Shown: one piece after another, positions 22,440 to 32,029 of the stretch | How the letters are laid out: each line of letters starts with the position of its first letter | Position numbering within the stretch: position 1 is the first letter of the stretch | Assembly (NCBI GenBank): GCA_947489195.1 | Contig: CANLCT010000033.1 | Span: 1 to 49,144, forward strand | Direction of reading: 5' to 3' | From: an uncultured Aquimarina sp. | Lineage (GTDB): Bacteria; Bacteroidota; Bacteroidia; Flavobacteriales; Flavobacteriaceae | Length of the DNA stretch: 49,144 nucleotides | Notes under the pieces: generated by a model | Database searches by the model: none | What the model was told of the DNA's origin: nothing | The model's input: the letters and a program-made list of their open reading frames with translations, nothing else | Program-made: the position numbers and the translations under genes

Positions 22440-24035
22440 ATGAAAAGACTATTTACTATCGTTTTAACTTTTTTAACTTGTTTTTGTTTGTTTGCACAGA
22501 ATAAAACAAGTGTTTATGTGTCATCACATCCCGATGATTGGCAGTTGTTTATGAACCCGAATGCTTACAATAGCATAAAAAATTCAAATGAAAAGGTGTT
22601 GTTTTTACACACAACCGCAGGTGATGCTGGGGCGGGTGTAAGTAATACTAGGTATTTAGCTAGAGAAGAAGGAAGTTTGAGAGCTATTAGATTTATGTCT
22701 AACACTTTTACTACGGGTGCAGGTTTAGGAACTAATATGAACGAAACGATTGTGAATATTAATGGGCATCAAATTTTAAAATATACATACCGTAATGCTG
22801 TTGCTTATTTTTTAAGATTACCCGACGGGAGTCCTAATGGGTCAGGTTATTCGCGAGAAGGATTTAGAAGTTTACAAAGGTTATTTAATGGAGCAGTTTC
22901 GAATATTTCGGCAATAGATAACAGTACCACATATAATTCACTGTCAGACTTAGAAAATACACTTAGAACTATTGTAGAATTGGAATCTGCAAGTTTGAAT
23001 AATCTAAACATTAATGTCGGCGATGATGATATTGTTATTAACCCTGGAGACCATTCGGATCACATCTATTCTTCAAAAATTATGCAAAATATAGCTCATG
23101 CTATTGGCGGGGTTACCGTAAACTTATATACGGAGTATGAAACAGGTTCTAGACCACAAAATGTATTTAATCATGATTTTTTAGTAAGTGCTGGTACATG
23201 GGGAGTAACAACATCTGGGTTGGCAGATAATTCAACTTCTAGTACTTGGGATAATACACATAATAGTTGGGTAGGGAAACAATATTACCGTACAGTTACA
23301 ACTCCTGTTATAAGCAATGAAATCAATATCGCTTTAAATAAGCCTACTAGTTCATCCAGTAATGAATTAAATAGTTTAAGTTCTGAAGCTAATGATAATA
23401 ATTATTCCGTAAACAATAACTATTGGGGAGCAAGTCCTTTTTCGCAATGGTGGCAGGTAGACCTAGAGGATATTTATGACGTAAATGAAATTGTAATAAT
23501 AAATTATTATGATGGTCAAAGGTATTATCAATATGATGTACAGGCTTCTATTGATGGAGTTAATTGGGTGGAAATTGTAGATTTTAACAATAATACTACT
23601 CCGTCAAATAGTTTAGGTAATACATTTGATTCGTTAAATGCTACGGCTAGATATTTAAGAGTGAATATGAATTTTAATTCGGCAAATATTGGAGTGCATA
23701 TAGTAGAGTTCGAGGCCTATGGAGAAAAGCTTTCTAGTGCGGTATCTGCAAGAACTGCTGTGAATGGAATTGTAGGAGGGGCGGATCTATTAGTATATCC
23801 TAATCCTGTTAAAAAAGGAGATGATGTGGTCATAGACTTAGGAGAGCCTGTAAGTGGTGCTATTTTGATAGATGTTTATGATTTTGAAGAGAGGTCTGTA
23901 GTAAATGAGGCGCTTACTGAAGATATAACAACAAATACTATTCGCTTAAATACAAGTGCTTTTAGTTTAGGCTTAAATGTTGTTAATATTACTTTTGGAG
24001 AAAAGAAAGTAACTAAAAATGTATACGTAAAATAG
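22440..24035 (+). CDS. Secreted PIG-L deacetylase with F5/8C and T9SS domains
   Basis: A 531-residue secreted protein. Residues 1-19 are a signal peptide. Residues about 24-270 are a PIG-L (LmbE-like) zinc N-acetylglucosaminide deacetylase domain with the HPDDW metal motif near residue 30 and the HSDH motif near 205-208. Residues about 298-440 are an F5/8 type C (discoidin) carbohydrate-binding domain (NIALNKPTSSSS start, SQWWQVDL, ATARYLRVNM). The C-terminus (about 455-531, LLVYPNPV) is a T9SS type A sorting domain. Likely acts on acetylated amino-sugar glycans outside the cell. Confidence 0.85.
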   Translation: MKRLFTIVLTFLTCFCLFAQNKTSVYVSSHPDDWQLFMNPNAYNSIKNSNEKVLFLHTTAGDAGAGVSNTRYLAREEGSLRAIRFMSNTFTTGAGLGTNMNETIVNINGHQILKYTYRNAVAYFLRLPDGSPNGSGYSREGFRSLQRLFNGAVSNISAIDNSTTYNSLSDLENTLRTIVELESASLNNLNINVGDDDIVINPGDHSDHIYSSKIMQNIAHAIGGVTVNLYTEYETGSRPQNVFNHDFLVSAGTWGVTTSGLADNSTSSTWDNTHNSWVGKQYYRTVTTPVISNEINIALNKPTSSSSNELNSLSSEANDNNYSVNNNYWGASPFSQWWQVDLEDIYDVNEIVIINYYDGQRYYQYDVQASIDGVNWVEIVDFNNNTTPSNSLGNTFDSLNATARYLRVNMNFNSANIGVHIVEFEAYGEKLSSAVSARTAVNGIVGGADLLVYPNPVKKGDDVVIDLGEPVSGAILIDVYDFEERSVVNEALTEDITTNTIRLNTSAFSLGLNVVNITFGEKKVTKNVYVK

Positions 24036-24210
24036 ATTTTTATAAGCAATATTGGTTGGCAAGAAGCAATTAATTATGTAAATCTATTAATTGTTTCTTG
24101 CTTATCTAATTAAAGTAAAAGATTGTATACAAAGTGAATTCATTAGGCTAGAAGTTACATTTAATTTAAAAAGTTTAAGTCATAATCCGTAATGACAAAG
24201 TAAGGAGTTG

Positions 24211-24218
24211 TATTTTTG
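24211..24218 (+). promoter_or_regulatory. Promoter core of waaA
   Basis: TATTTTTG, exact TAnnTTTG, 22 bp before the waaA ATG. Confidence 0.65.
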
Positions 24219-24240
24219 TGGTTAAAAGTACGTACAATTC

Positions 24241-25461
24241 ATGCTAAGGTTATTTTACAATTTATTTTCTTATTTGTTTGAATTCATTATGCCATTTTTA
24301 ACAGTAATTTCTTCAAAAATGAAATTATTTGTAGTAGGGCGTATTCATTCAAAAAAAACACTTCAAACTGCAAATTTTTCTAATGATAATTGGTTGTGGT
24401 TTCATTGTGCATCGCTAGGCGAGTTTGAACAAGCTGTTCCGTTAATTGAAAAATTAAAAACAGATACTCATAAAATAGTGGTTACTTTTTTTTCGCCATC
24501 AGGATATGAAATTAAAAAGAAGCATCATTTAATTGATCGAGCATTATATTTACCCGTTGATACACCAAAAAACGCCAAATTATTGGTTGAAGCTGTAAAA
24601 CCAAAGGCAGCTTTTTTTATTAAATATGACTTTTGGGAAAACTATTTTAGAGCACTTAATGTTCAAAAGATTCCCATATATATGGTGTCTTCTAATTTTA
24701 GGAAAAATCAATTCTATTTTAAATGGTATGCTGGTTTTTTTAAAAATACATTAAAAAGAGTAACACATTTTTTTGTGCAAAATCAAATGTCAGAACAAGT
24801 GTTACGGTCAAATGGTTTTGACAATGTTTCAATAAGTGGCGATACACGTTTTGATCGTGTTTATGCACAGTTGTCTATGGATAATGAGCTGGATTTTATA
24901 AAACAGTTTAAGCAAAACAGGCAATGTGTTGTTTTAGGAAGTACATGGCCAGATTGCGAAACAGCTTTTGTAAATGCAATTAATGAAAGTAATGAAAAGG
25001 TGTGTTTTGTTATCGCTCCTCATGAAATTAATCCCGATAAAATTAAGGAATTAGAAAATAAATTAGCAGTTAAAACGAGTGTGTTTTCTAGAGGGATTGA
25101 TCCTTTAGCAAACGTATTAATTATTGATGCTATTGGGTATTTGACAAAAATATATAGTGAAGCCGATATAGCTTATGTAGGCGGGGCTATGGGGCAAACA
25201 GGAATGCATAATATATTAGAACCAGCAGTGTTTGGAGTACCCGTTTTAGTTGGGCCAAATACGCATAAATTTCCAGAGGCAAAAGCTTTAGAAAAACATG
25301 GAGGCCTACAAATAGTAACTGATGCTAAAAGTTTTGAAAAAACCTTATTTGGTTTATTGGAAAATGAGCAGCAAAGATTAAAAATGGGAAAGTCTGCAAA
25401 AGATTTTGTAGAAAGTCAAGTTGGGGCAACAGATAAAATTGTAGCAGAGGCAACTTTTTAA
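24241..25461 (+). CDS. waaA: 3-deoxy-D-manno-octulosonic acid (Kdo) transferase
   Basis: A 406-residue inner-membrane glycosyltransferase (GT30, GT-B fold) that adds Kdo to lipid A precursors. A short N-terminal membrane segment is followed by the diagnostic WFHCASLGEFEQA (about 57-69, the conserved glutamate region), PVDTPKNAK and FIKYDFWENY. The C-terminal domain has APHEINPDKI, YVGGAMGQTGMHNILEP and GPNTHKFPEA, all typical of WaaA/KdtA. The length matches the family. A TATTTTTG promoter lies 22 bp before the ATG. Confidence 0.93.
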   Translation: MLRLFYNLFSYLFEFIMPFLTVISSKMKLFVVGRIHSKKTLQTANFSNDNWLWFHCASLGEFEQAVPLIEKLKTDTHKIVVTFFSPSGYEIKKKHHLIDRALYLPVDTPKNAKLLVEAVKPKAAFFIKYDFWENYFRALNVQKIPIYMVSSNFRKNQFYFKWYAGFFKNTLKRVTHFFVQNQMSEQVLRSNGFDNVSISGDTRFDRVYAQLSMDNELDFIKQFKQNRQCVVLGSTWPDCETAFVNAINESNEKVCFVIAPHEINPDKIKELENKLAVKTSVFSRGIDPLANVLIIDAIGYLTKIYSEADIAYVGGAMGQTGMHNILEPAVFGVPVLVGPNTHKFPEAKALEKHGGLQIVTDAKSFEKTLFGLLENEQQRLKMGKSAKDFVESQVGATDKIVAEATF

Positions 25462-25477
25462 ATCCAAACAATGCGCT

Positions 25478-26254
25478 TTAGCAAAATGTGTCGCGAATTT
25501 TCGAAAAATAATCATAAACATCCGAAACAACATAAGTATTATCGGTTAGATAAAATACATCTAAAATTTTGGTAAGTTCTTGATTAATACTTTCAATAGA
25601 GAATAGTGCATTTTTCAAATGCTCAAATATTTCAAAATTTAAAGCACTGAGCAAAAAAATATTTCCGCTTAATTCTTCGATTATAGAGGTGGCTTGTAAG
25701 GGATTCTCCTTAATAAGATTTACTAAGGAATTATCAATATTGCTTATGGTTTTACTAAGGTGTTCTGCCACTTTTTTTCCTTTGGGGTTTAGTTTAGTAA
25801 GTTGAAAAAACCGACAAAACCATCCCTTGTTAAAATAGGAGGATGTCTGGGCGCTGGTAATTATTTTTTGATAACAGCTATAATCATCAGGTAGATCACT
25901 ATGAATTTTTTTAATGTAATTACTAAGAGGATAGGTGATGTTAGGGGATAAAATTCTGGTAAAATAGTATTCAAATGAATCCGCTTGGTAGGTGTTAAAT
26001 TGTGCACCTGTTTCAATAATGCTTTCCTTTTTGTCTGGTGAAACAAGGGGGCTTTTTTTAATATGAATGACTTGTTTTAAACAAAGGTCCAGCAAGGTGA
26101 GTTTAATACAATCCGTAATTTGTGTGTGGTTACAATGGATAAGTAATTGAGTGGCCGAGGGTTTCAATGTAGCAAGTAGCCCCGTGTACAAGGCATCGGA
26201 ACCAGAGTTATTTTCATAGGAGGCTAACACCGAATCGGACATAATTGATATCAC
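25478..26254 (-). CDS. Conserved hypothetical protein, helical
   Basis: A 258-residue mainly alpha-helical protein without signal peptide or transmembrane segment. The N-terminus (SVLASYENNSGSDALYTGLLATL) and the KGWFCRFFQLTKLNPKGKKVAEHL segment look like conserved blocks, but I recognise no family. It converges on waaA with a 16-bp gap and is 54 bp downstream of the deoxynucleoside kinase, with a terminator between. Confidence 0.65.
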   Translation of the reverse strand: MISIMSDSVLASYENNSGSDALYTGLLATLKPSATQLLIHCNHTQITDCIKLTLLDLCLKQVIHIKKSPLVSPDKKESIIETGAQFNTYQADSFEYYFTRILSPNITYPLSNYIKKIHSDLPDDYSCYQKIITSAQTSSYFNKGWFCRFFQLTKLNPKGKKVAEHLSKTISNIDNSLVNLIKENPLQATSIIEELSGNIFLLSALNFEIFEHLKNALFSIESINQELTKILDVFYLTDNTYVVSDVYDYFSKIRDTFC

Positions 26255-26288
26255 ATTATAGTAACCTACAATGTAGTCTAAAAATGAC

Positions 26289-26310
26289 TAAAAAAAGGGA
26301 GGATCTCCCT
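26289..26310 (-). terminator. Intrinsic terminator after deoxynucleoside kinase
   Basis: Stem AGGGAG/CTCCCT with GAT loop (26296-26310), followed on the minus strand by a seven-U run. It overlaps the stop codon of the kinase gene. Confidence 0.85.
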
Positions 26311-26923
26311 AAAATAAACCGTTTAGCTTTGCATTAATCTTATTAATAACTTCTCCTAAATCTTCGGGGTCATTAACAAAATCAAGATTGTCAACATCAA
26401 TAATTAACAAGTTTCCTTTATCATAATCCTTAATCCAATTTTCATATCGATCATTTAGTTTACTAAGGTAATCAATAGAAATACTACTTTCGTAATCACG
26501 TCCGCGGTTGTGGATTTGTTTTACTAAATTAGGAATACTGCTTCGTAAGTAAATTAATAAATCGGGTTTTTCAACTACACTTTCCATAAGGTCAAAAAGG
26601 GAGCGGTAGTTTTCAAAATCACGATTGGCCATAAGTCCCATAGCATGTAAGTTGGGAGCAAAAATATAAGCATCCTCATAAATACTACGATCTTGAATGG
26701 TTGGTTTTCCCGAAGCGCGAATGTCTAAAATTTGACGAAAACGGCTGTTTAAAAAATAAACTTGTAAATTAAAAGACCAACGATCCATGGTGTTGTAAAA
26801 ATCTTCCAAATAAGGGTTTTCTAAAACATCCTCATATAAAGGAGACCATTTAAAATGTTTAGCTAAAAGTTCAGTTAAGCTAGTCTTTCCAGCACCTATG
26901 TTCCCTGCTACAGCTATATGCAT
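26309..26923 (-). CDS. Deoxynucleoside kinase
   Basis: A 204-residue cytosolic P-loop kinase of the dNK/dGK family, phosphorylating deoxynucleosides in the salvage pathway. Walker A GNIGAGKT at 7-14, the substrate-binding YEDVLENPY at about 30-38, catalytic QDRSIYEDAYIF near 77-88 (DRS motif) and the lid arginines in HNRGRDYE near 137-144 are present. The length fits. Five bp downstream of the beta-propeller-like gene, same strand, so co-transcribed. Substrate specificity (dA/dG or dT) cannot be told by eye. Confidence 0.9.
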   Translation of the reverse strand: MHIAVAGNIGAGKTSLTELLAKHFKWSPLYEDVLENPYLEDFYNTMDRWSFNLQVYFLNSRFRQILDIRASGKPTIQDRSIYEDAYIFAPNLHAMGLMANRDFENYRSLFDLMESVVEKPDLLIYLRSSIPNLVKQIHNRGRDYESSISIDYLSKLNDRYENWIKDYDKGNLLIIDVDNLDFVNDPEDLGEVINKINAKLNGLF

Positions 26924-26928
26924 AGTTG

Positions 26929-27732
26929 TTATTTTGAAGATAAATTTAGTTGATATGTGTAAACCTTGCTACCGTTGTAAATATAAAGTTTTTCATTGCT
27001 TACAGAAAAGTCTTGCCAATTATTTTGTAAAATTATAGATGAACTACTATTTTTTAATGATGTGTCAAAAAATAGAAACTCATTATTGTTGGTATTGCCA
27101 ATCACATAATCATTATCTAATACAATTTTTTTTATGTTATTTACATCAGCACAATGTATTAAAGTACCATAAATGTTGTAACTGCATATTTGCGAGTCAA
27201 AAAGTACAAAAGCGGTACTAAAATCAGCAGTTAAATATATAGGTTTTTTTGAAAAAGGAATTGTTTTACTCAGGGTATTGTTATTTTGATAGTTGTAAAA
27301 TTCCAAGCTATTTGTAATTTCATTATGTAACCAAACTTCTTTGTTTTTGGTATTTTCAGTCCATAAAGCAATTTTTGATGGCGTAATTGTATTTAGGTCT
27401 ACCCGTCGTAATTCATTCAAAAAACGATCCAAAAAAACCAAAGTATTGGTTTCTTTATAAAAAACAAGTAATTGTAATGGGTTCAGAATAGACAGCGTGG
27501 TAGGTTCACCTAATTCGTAATTGGCATATACCCATTTTTGGGTGTTATCAGTTTTAGTAATAACCTCGTGTTTTGTAAAAAAAAGAAAATTATGCGTGTC
27601 TACTCCAATAAATTTATCATATTCATTTTTAGAAACTGGAATGCTGTCAATTAATTTTAAATTGATATTCTGAGTATTTCCTGCTTGCGCTAGAAAGTAA
27701 AAAAGGAATAAAAAAAAATGTTTGAATGGCAT
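26929..27732 (-). CDS. Secreted beta-propeller-like hypothetical protein
   Basis: A 267-residue exported protein with a signal peptide (1-20, AGNTQ). The body alternates short beta strands with repeated segments such as LLVFYKETNTLVFLDRFLNEL and TAFVLFDSQICSYNIYG, suggesting a beta-propeller. It precedes the deoxynucleoside kinase by 5 bp. Function unknown; a flavobacterial protein with no name I can assign. Confidence 0.65.
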   Translation of the reverse strand: MPFKHFFLFLFYFLAQAGNTQNINLKLIDSIPVSKNEYDKFIGVDTHNFLFFTKHEVITKTDNTQKWVYANYELGEPTTLSILNPLQLLVFYKETNTLVFLDRFLNELRRVDLNTITPSKIALWTENTKNKEVWLHNEITNSLEFYNYQNNNTLSKTIPFSKKPIYLTADFSTAFVLFDSQICSYNIYGTLIHCADVNNIKKIVLDNDYVIGNTNNNEFLFFDTSLKNSSSSIILQNNWQDFSVSNEKLYIYNGSKVYTYQLNLSSK

Positions 27733-27894
27733 TTAAATCAGGAATTAAGCAAATATATTGAAAAGATTACAGTGTAATACGCAATAAAAGGAATACGTAT
27801 CGATCATTGTAACGGCAAATAAATAAGTATTCGTATTTAAAAACGATAAGAATTTCTGATATTCTATGAGCTTTCAGTATTTTCGATAAACTAA

Positions 27895-28821
27895 ATGGAG
27901 TCCAAACAAAAATATGCCCAATTAATTAAAGCTGAAGCTAAGCGTTTAGGCTTTATGTCGTGCGGTATAAGCAAGGCGGGTTTTTTAGAAGAAGAAGCCC
28001 CAAGGTTAGAAAAATGGTTAAATAACAATATGCATGGTAAAATGCATTATATGGAAAATCATTTTGATAAACGTTTAGATCCTACAAAATTAGTAGAAGG
28101 TGCTAAAAGTGTAGTGTCGCTATTGCTAAATTATTACCCAGAAAAACAACAAGAAGATGATAAGGCTCCTAAGATTTCAAAGTATGCCTACGGGCAAGAT
28201 TATCATCATGTAATTAAATCAAAATTAAAAGAGCTACATCATTTTATACTTGCCGAAATAGGCGAGGTAGGTGGACGTGCTTTTGTAGATTCTGCACCTG
28301 TATTGGATAAAGCTTGGGCAAAAAAAAGTGGTTTGGGGTGGATAGGAAAAAACACCAATTTAATTCAAAAACAATCTGGCTCATTTTTTTTTATTGCCGA
28401 ATTAATTTTGGATATTGAATTGGCCGAAGATTATGCTGTAACAGATCATTGCGGAAGTTGTACTGCATGTCTGGACGCATGTCCTACTCAAGCAATTGTA
28501 GCGCCTTACGTGGTTGATGGGAGTAAGTGTATTTCGTATTTTACGATTGAATTAAAGGATAATTTACCTAGTAGTATGAAAGGAAAATTTGATCATTGGA
28601 TGTTTGGTTGTGATGTCTGTCAAGATGTATGTCCTTGGAATCGTTTTTCAAAAGCACATAATGAACCTTTATTTGATCCTAATCCAGATTTGTTAAGCAT
28701 GACAAAAAGTGATTGGGAAGAAATTACACAAGAAGTTTTTTCGAAAGTGTTTAAAAAATCGGCAGTAAAAAGAACAAAGTATACAGGTTTAACACGAAAT
28801 ATTAATTTTTTAAAAGAATGA
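27895..28821 (+). CDS. queG: Epoxyqueuosine reductase QueG
   Basis: A 308-residue cobalamin- and iron-sulfur-dependent enzyme that reduces epoxyqueuosine to queuosine in the wobble position of tRNA-Tyr, -His, -Asn and -Asp. The first ferredoxin cluster [12 protein letters not shown] lies near residues 188-199; the second motif is [11 protein letters not shown] near 240-250. [22 protein letters not shown] is the family signature. Relevant to this window: the AUA anticodon of the island tRNA-Tyr lacks G34, so it cannot carry queuosine. Confidence 0.95.
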   Translation: MESKQKYAQLIKAEAKRLGFMSCGISKAGFLEEEAPRLEKWLNNNMHGKMHYMENHFDKRLDPTKLVEGAKSVVSLLLNYYPEKQQEDDKAPKISKYAYGQDYHHVIKSKLKELHHFILAEIGEVGGRAFVDSAPVLDKAWAKKSGLGWIGKNTNLIQKQSGSFFFIAELILDIELAEDYAVTDHCGSCTACLDACPTQAIVAPYVVDGSKCISYFTIELKDNLPSSMKGKFDHWMFGCDVCQDVCPWNRFSKAHNEPLFDPNPDLLSMTKSDWEEITQEVFSKVFKKSAVKRTKYTGLTRNINFLKE

Positions 28822-28927
28822 TTATTAGTTGTTCGTTGTGAGAGTTTAGAGTGCAGATTATATGATAGAGAAAATAGAATACAGAATAAAGAATATAGAG
28901 TTAATAATAAATAATTTACATATAAAA

Positions 28928-28983
28928 CTAACAACTAACAACTAACAACTAACAACAGACAACAAACAACAGACAACAAACAA
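28928..28983. repeat. Heptamer-derived tandem repeat upstream of maeB
   Basis: Four copies of CTAACAA followed by two 14-bp units CAGACAACAAACAA, all in a 7-bp register, 30 bp before the malic enzyme ATG. The heptamer differs by one base from the CTAACAT repeat at the window start. Confidence 0.9.
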
Positions 28984-29013
28984 CAACCAGCCAATAGCTA
29001 GTAAAAAAATAAG

Positions 29014-31287
29014 ATGGATTCAGAAAAAAAGAAACAAGAAGCATTAGACTATCATGAAAAACCTACTCCAGGTAAAATAAAGGTGGTTCCTACAAAAAAA
29101 TATGATACACAGCGCGATTTATCATTAGCTTATTCGCCAGGAGTGGCAGAACCTTGTTTAGAGATAGAAAAGAATTACAATGATGCCTATAAATATACCG
29201 CAAAAGGGAATTTGGTAGCCGTAATATCAAATGGTACAGCCGTTTTAGGATTAGGGGATATTGGTGCAATGGCATCAAAACCAGTAATGGAAGGGAAAGG
29301 ATTGTTATTTAAGATTTTTGCCGACATAGATGTTTTTGATATCGAAGTGGATACTAAAGATGTAGATGCATTTATTGAAACAGTAAAAAATATAGCGCCT
29401 ACTTTTGGAGGAATTAATTTAGAAGATATCAAGGCTCCAGAAGCTTTTGAAATTGAGCGTCGTTTAAAAGAAGAGTTGGATATTCCTGTAATGCACGATG
29501 ATCAACATGGAACGGCTATTATTTCTGCGGCAGCGTTATTAAATGCCTGTGAGTTGGTGGGTAAAAAATTAAGTGAAGTAAAAATTGTAATAAGTGGTGC
29601 AGGGGCAGCAGCGATTTCATGCACCAGATTGTATAAATCATTTGGGGCATCGGCAGAAAATATTGTAATGACAGATAGTAAAGGGGTCATTCGAAAAGAT
29701 CGCGGAAATTTATCTTCTCAAAAGGCAGAGTTTGCTACAGATGCAGATGTGTATACTTTAGATGATGCTATGAAAAATGCAGATGTATTTATCGGATTAT
29801 CTATGGCAAATTTAGTAACACCAGCAATGTTGTTATCTATGGCAAAAGATCCTATTGTATTTGCAATGGCTAACCCTAACCCAGAAATTGAATACGATTT
29901 AGCAATTAAAACACGTAAGGATATTATTATGGCTACTGGCCGAAGTGATCATCCTAACCAAGTGAATAATGTATTGGGTTTTCCTTTTATTTTTCGAGGA
30001 GCTTTGGATGTAAGAGCTACAGCGATTAACGAAGAAATGAAACAAGCTGCAGTGGTGGCATTAGCAAATTTGGCAAAAAAACCAGTGCCCGAAGAGGTAA
30101 ATATTGCTTACAATAAAACAAAACTGATTTTTGGAAAAGATTACATTATACCTAAACCATTTGATCCACGCTTAATTGGTGAAATCCCGGTAGCAGTAGC
30201 AAAAGCGGCAATAAAGAGTGGTGTAGCTCAACTAAAAATAGATGACTGGAACGCTTACAAGCAAGAATTATTAGGTCGCTTAGGTGATAATAATAAATTT
30301 ATAGAACTCCTTATTGATCGAGCAAAGCAACAGCCTAAAAAAGTGGTATATGCTGAAGCAGATCAAATACAAGTATTAAAAGCAGCACAAATAGCTTTTG
30401 AAGAAGGGATTGCGATTCCAATTTTATTAGGAAACAAAGCAATGATACTTGAGTTAATGGAGGAAATAAAATTTAATGCCTCGGAGGTTGAAATTATTGA
30501 TCCCAAATCGGAAGATGAGTCAGAAAAAAGAACGACTTATGCAAAAAAATATTGGCAAGAACGCCAGCGAAAGGGAATTACGTATTACGATGCTGAAAGT
30601 TTAATGCGTGAACGTAACTATTTTGGTGCTATGATGGTGAATGTGGGAGATGCTGATGCATTGCTCTCAGGATATTCACGTAGTTATAATCGTGTAATTA
30701 AGCCCGTACTTGAGTTGATTGGGTTGGCACCGGGTATTCGCAGGGCAGCAGCAACCAATTTAATGATTACAGATTATGGACCATTGTTTGTAAGTGATAC
30801 TTCTATAAATATTAATCCTTCTGCAAAAGAATTAGCCAAAATTACACGAATGACAGCGGCAACTTCGCGATTTTTTGGAATAGACCCTGTAATAGCTATG
30901 GTTTCATATACCAATTTTAGCAGGTCAAGGGATGTGGATGTTGAAAAAGTTAATCAGGCAATTAATTTATTGCATAAAACCTATCCAAATATGGTTGTTG
31001 ATGGACCAGTTCAAGCCGATTTCGCTTTAAATAACGATATGTTAAAGGAGCGTTTTCCTTTTTCTAAATTAGTTAATAAAAGAGTAAATGCTTTAGTATT
31101 TCCAAATTTAAGTGCGGCAAATAGTACCTATAAATTGTTAAAAGAGTTACACGGAGCAGCTTCTGTTGGTCCCATTTTAATGGGAATGAAAAAGCCGGTA
31201 CACATCTTACAGCTAGGAGCTAGTGTCGAAGAAATAGTGAACATGACGGCAGTGGCAGTAGTAGATGCGCAAGTAAAACAACACTAG
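29014..31287 (+). CDS. maeB: NADP-dependent malic enzyme fused to phosphotransacetylase
   Basis: A 757-residue MaeB-type enzyme that decarboxylates malate to pyruvate. Residues about 17-160 are the malic N-terminal domain (LAYSPGVAEPC, MHDDQHGTA), about 160-400 the NADP-binding domain (ISGAGAAAISC, ANPNPEI), and about 430-757 a phosphotransacetylase-like domain (AEADQIQVLKAA, RAAATNLMITDYG, GPVQADFALN) that is regulatory in MaeB. The ATG lies 30 bp after the heptamer repeat. Monocistronic. Confidence 0.95.
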   Translation: MDSEKKKQEALDYHEKPTPGKIKVVPTKKYDTQRDLSLAYSPGVAEPCLEIEKNYNDAYKYTAKGNLVAVISNGTAVLGLGDIGAMASKPVMEGKGLLFKIFADIDVFDIEVDTKDVDAFIETVKNIAPTFGGINLEDIKAPEAFEIERRLKEELDIPVMHDDQHGTAIISAAALLNACELVGKKLSEVKIVISGAGAAAISCTRLYKSFGASAENIVMTDSKGVIRKDRGNLSSQKAEFATDADVYTLDDAMKNADVFIGLSMANLVTPAMLLSMAKDPIVFAMANPNPEIEYDLAIKTRKDIIMATGRSDHPNQVNNVLGFPFIFRGALDVRATAINEEMKQAAVVALANLAKKPVPEEVNIAYNKTKLIFGKDYIIPKPFDPRLIGEIPVAVAKAAIKSGVAQLKIDDWNAYKQELLGRLGDNNKFIELLIDRAKQQPKKVVYAEADQIQVLKAAQIAFEEGIAIPILLGNKAMILELMEEIKFNASEVEIIDPKSEDESEKRTTYAKKYWQERQRKGITYYDAESLMRERNYFGAMMVNVGDADALLSGYSRSYNRVIKPVLELIGLAPGIRRAAATNLMITDYGPLFVSDTSININPSAKELAKITRMTAATSRFFGIDPVIAMVSYTNFSRSRDVDVEKVNQAINLLHKTYPNMVVDGPVQADFALNNDMLKERFPFSKLVNKRVNALVFPNLSAANSTYKLLKELHGAASVGPILMGMKKPVHILQLGASVEEIVNMTAVAVVDAQVKQH

Positions 31288-31413
31288 TATTTAAAACAAC
31301 AGGTATAAGCTTATGCATGCTATATTATAACAAAATATTAGGCGGAAATAAGCTGCATTTCTAGCTTAAATAATCGAGAAAAAACAAAAAACGTTAAAGC
31401 GAAATAATTTACT

Positions 31414-31421
31414 ATTTTTGA
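31414..31421 (+). promoter_or_regulatory. Promoter core of ruvA
   Basis: TATTTTTG, exact TAnnTTTG, 22 bp before the ruvA ATG; probably drives ruvA and sprA, which are 4 bp apart. Confidence 0.65.
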
Positions 31422-31443
31422 GAACTAAATTTTATCCATTTTT

Positions 31444-32025
31444 ATGATAACTCACATTAGAGGAAAACTAGTTGAGAAAAATCCAACTGATGTTGTAATT
31501 GATTGCAACGGAGTGGGTTATTTTTTAAATATTTCGCTGCATACGTTTTCTTTACTCGGAAATGATGAATTGCTACAATTGTATACCCATTTGCAGGTAA
31601 AAGAAGATGCTCATACACTTTATGGATTTGTAGAAAAAGCAGAAAGGGATATTTTTAGGCTCTTGCTATCTGTTTCTGGTATTGGGGCAAGTATAGCAAG
31701 AACGATGTTGTCTTCATTAAATCCAAAGCAGGTAAAAGATGCCATAGCTTTGGCAGATGTAGCCACTATACAATCGGTAAAAGGAATAGGGGCTAAAACA
31801 GCTCAACGAGTTATTTTGGATTTAAAGGATAAAGTACTAAAACTGCATGAAGTTGATGAAGTTTCTGTAGTTTCGGGCAATACCAACAAAGAAGAATCGT
31901 TATCAGCTTTGGAGACTTTAGGTTTCAATAGGAAGGTTGCACAGAAAGTAGTTGAGAAAATTCTGACAACTGACCCGAGCCTAACAGTAGAAAATGTGAT
32001 TAAACAAGCGCTTAAAAAATTATAA
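31444..32025 (+). CDS. ruvA: Holliday junction branch migration protein RuvA
   Basis: A 193-residue DNA-binding subunit of the RuvAB branch-migration complex. Residues 1-62 are the OB-fold domain (MITHIRGKLVEK start), 63-140 carry helix-hairpin-helix motifs (LLSVSGIGASIARTMLS, IQSVKGIGAKTAQRVILDLKDK), and the C-terminal domain (ALETLGFNRKVAQKVVEKI) contacts RuvB. Normal length. It precedes sprA by 4 bp, an arrangement seen in other Flavobacteria. Confidence 0.96.
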   Translation: MITHIRGKLVEKNPTDVVIDCNGVGYFLNISLHTFSLLGNDELLQLYTHLQVKEDAHTLYGFVEKAERDIFRLLLSVSGIGASIARTMLSSLNPKQVKDAIALADVATIQSVKGIGAKTAQRVILDLKDKVLKLHEVDEVSVVSGNTNKEESLSALETLGFNRKVAQKVVEKILTTDPSLTVENVIKQALKKL

Positions 32026-32029
32026 TCAT

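Noticed and set aside
28928..28983. Short direct repeats as a CRISPR array
   Set aside because: The 7-bp and 14-bp units are contiguous with no spacers and no cas genes are present.
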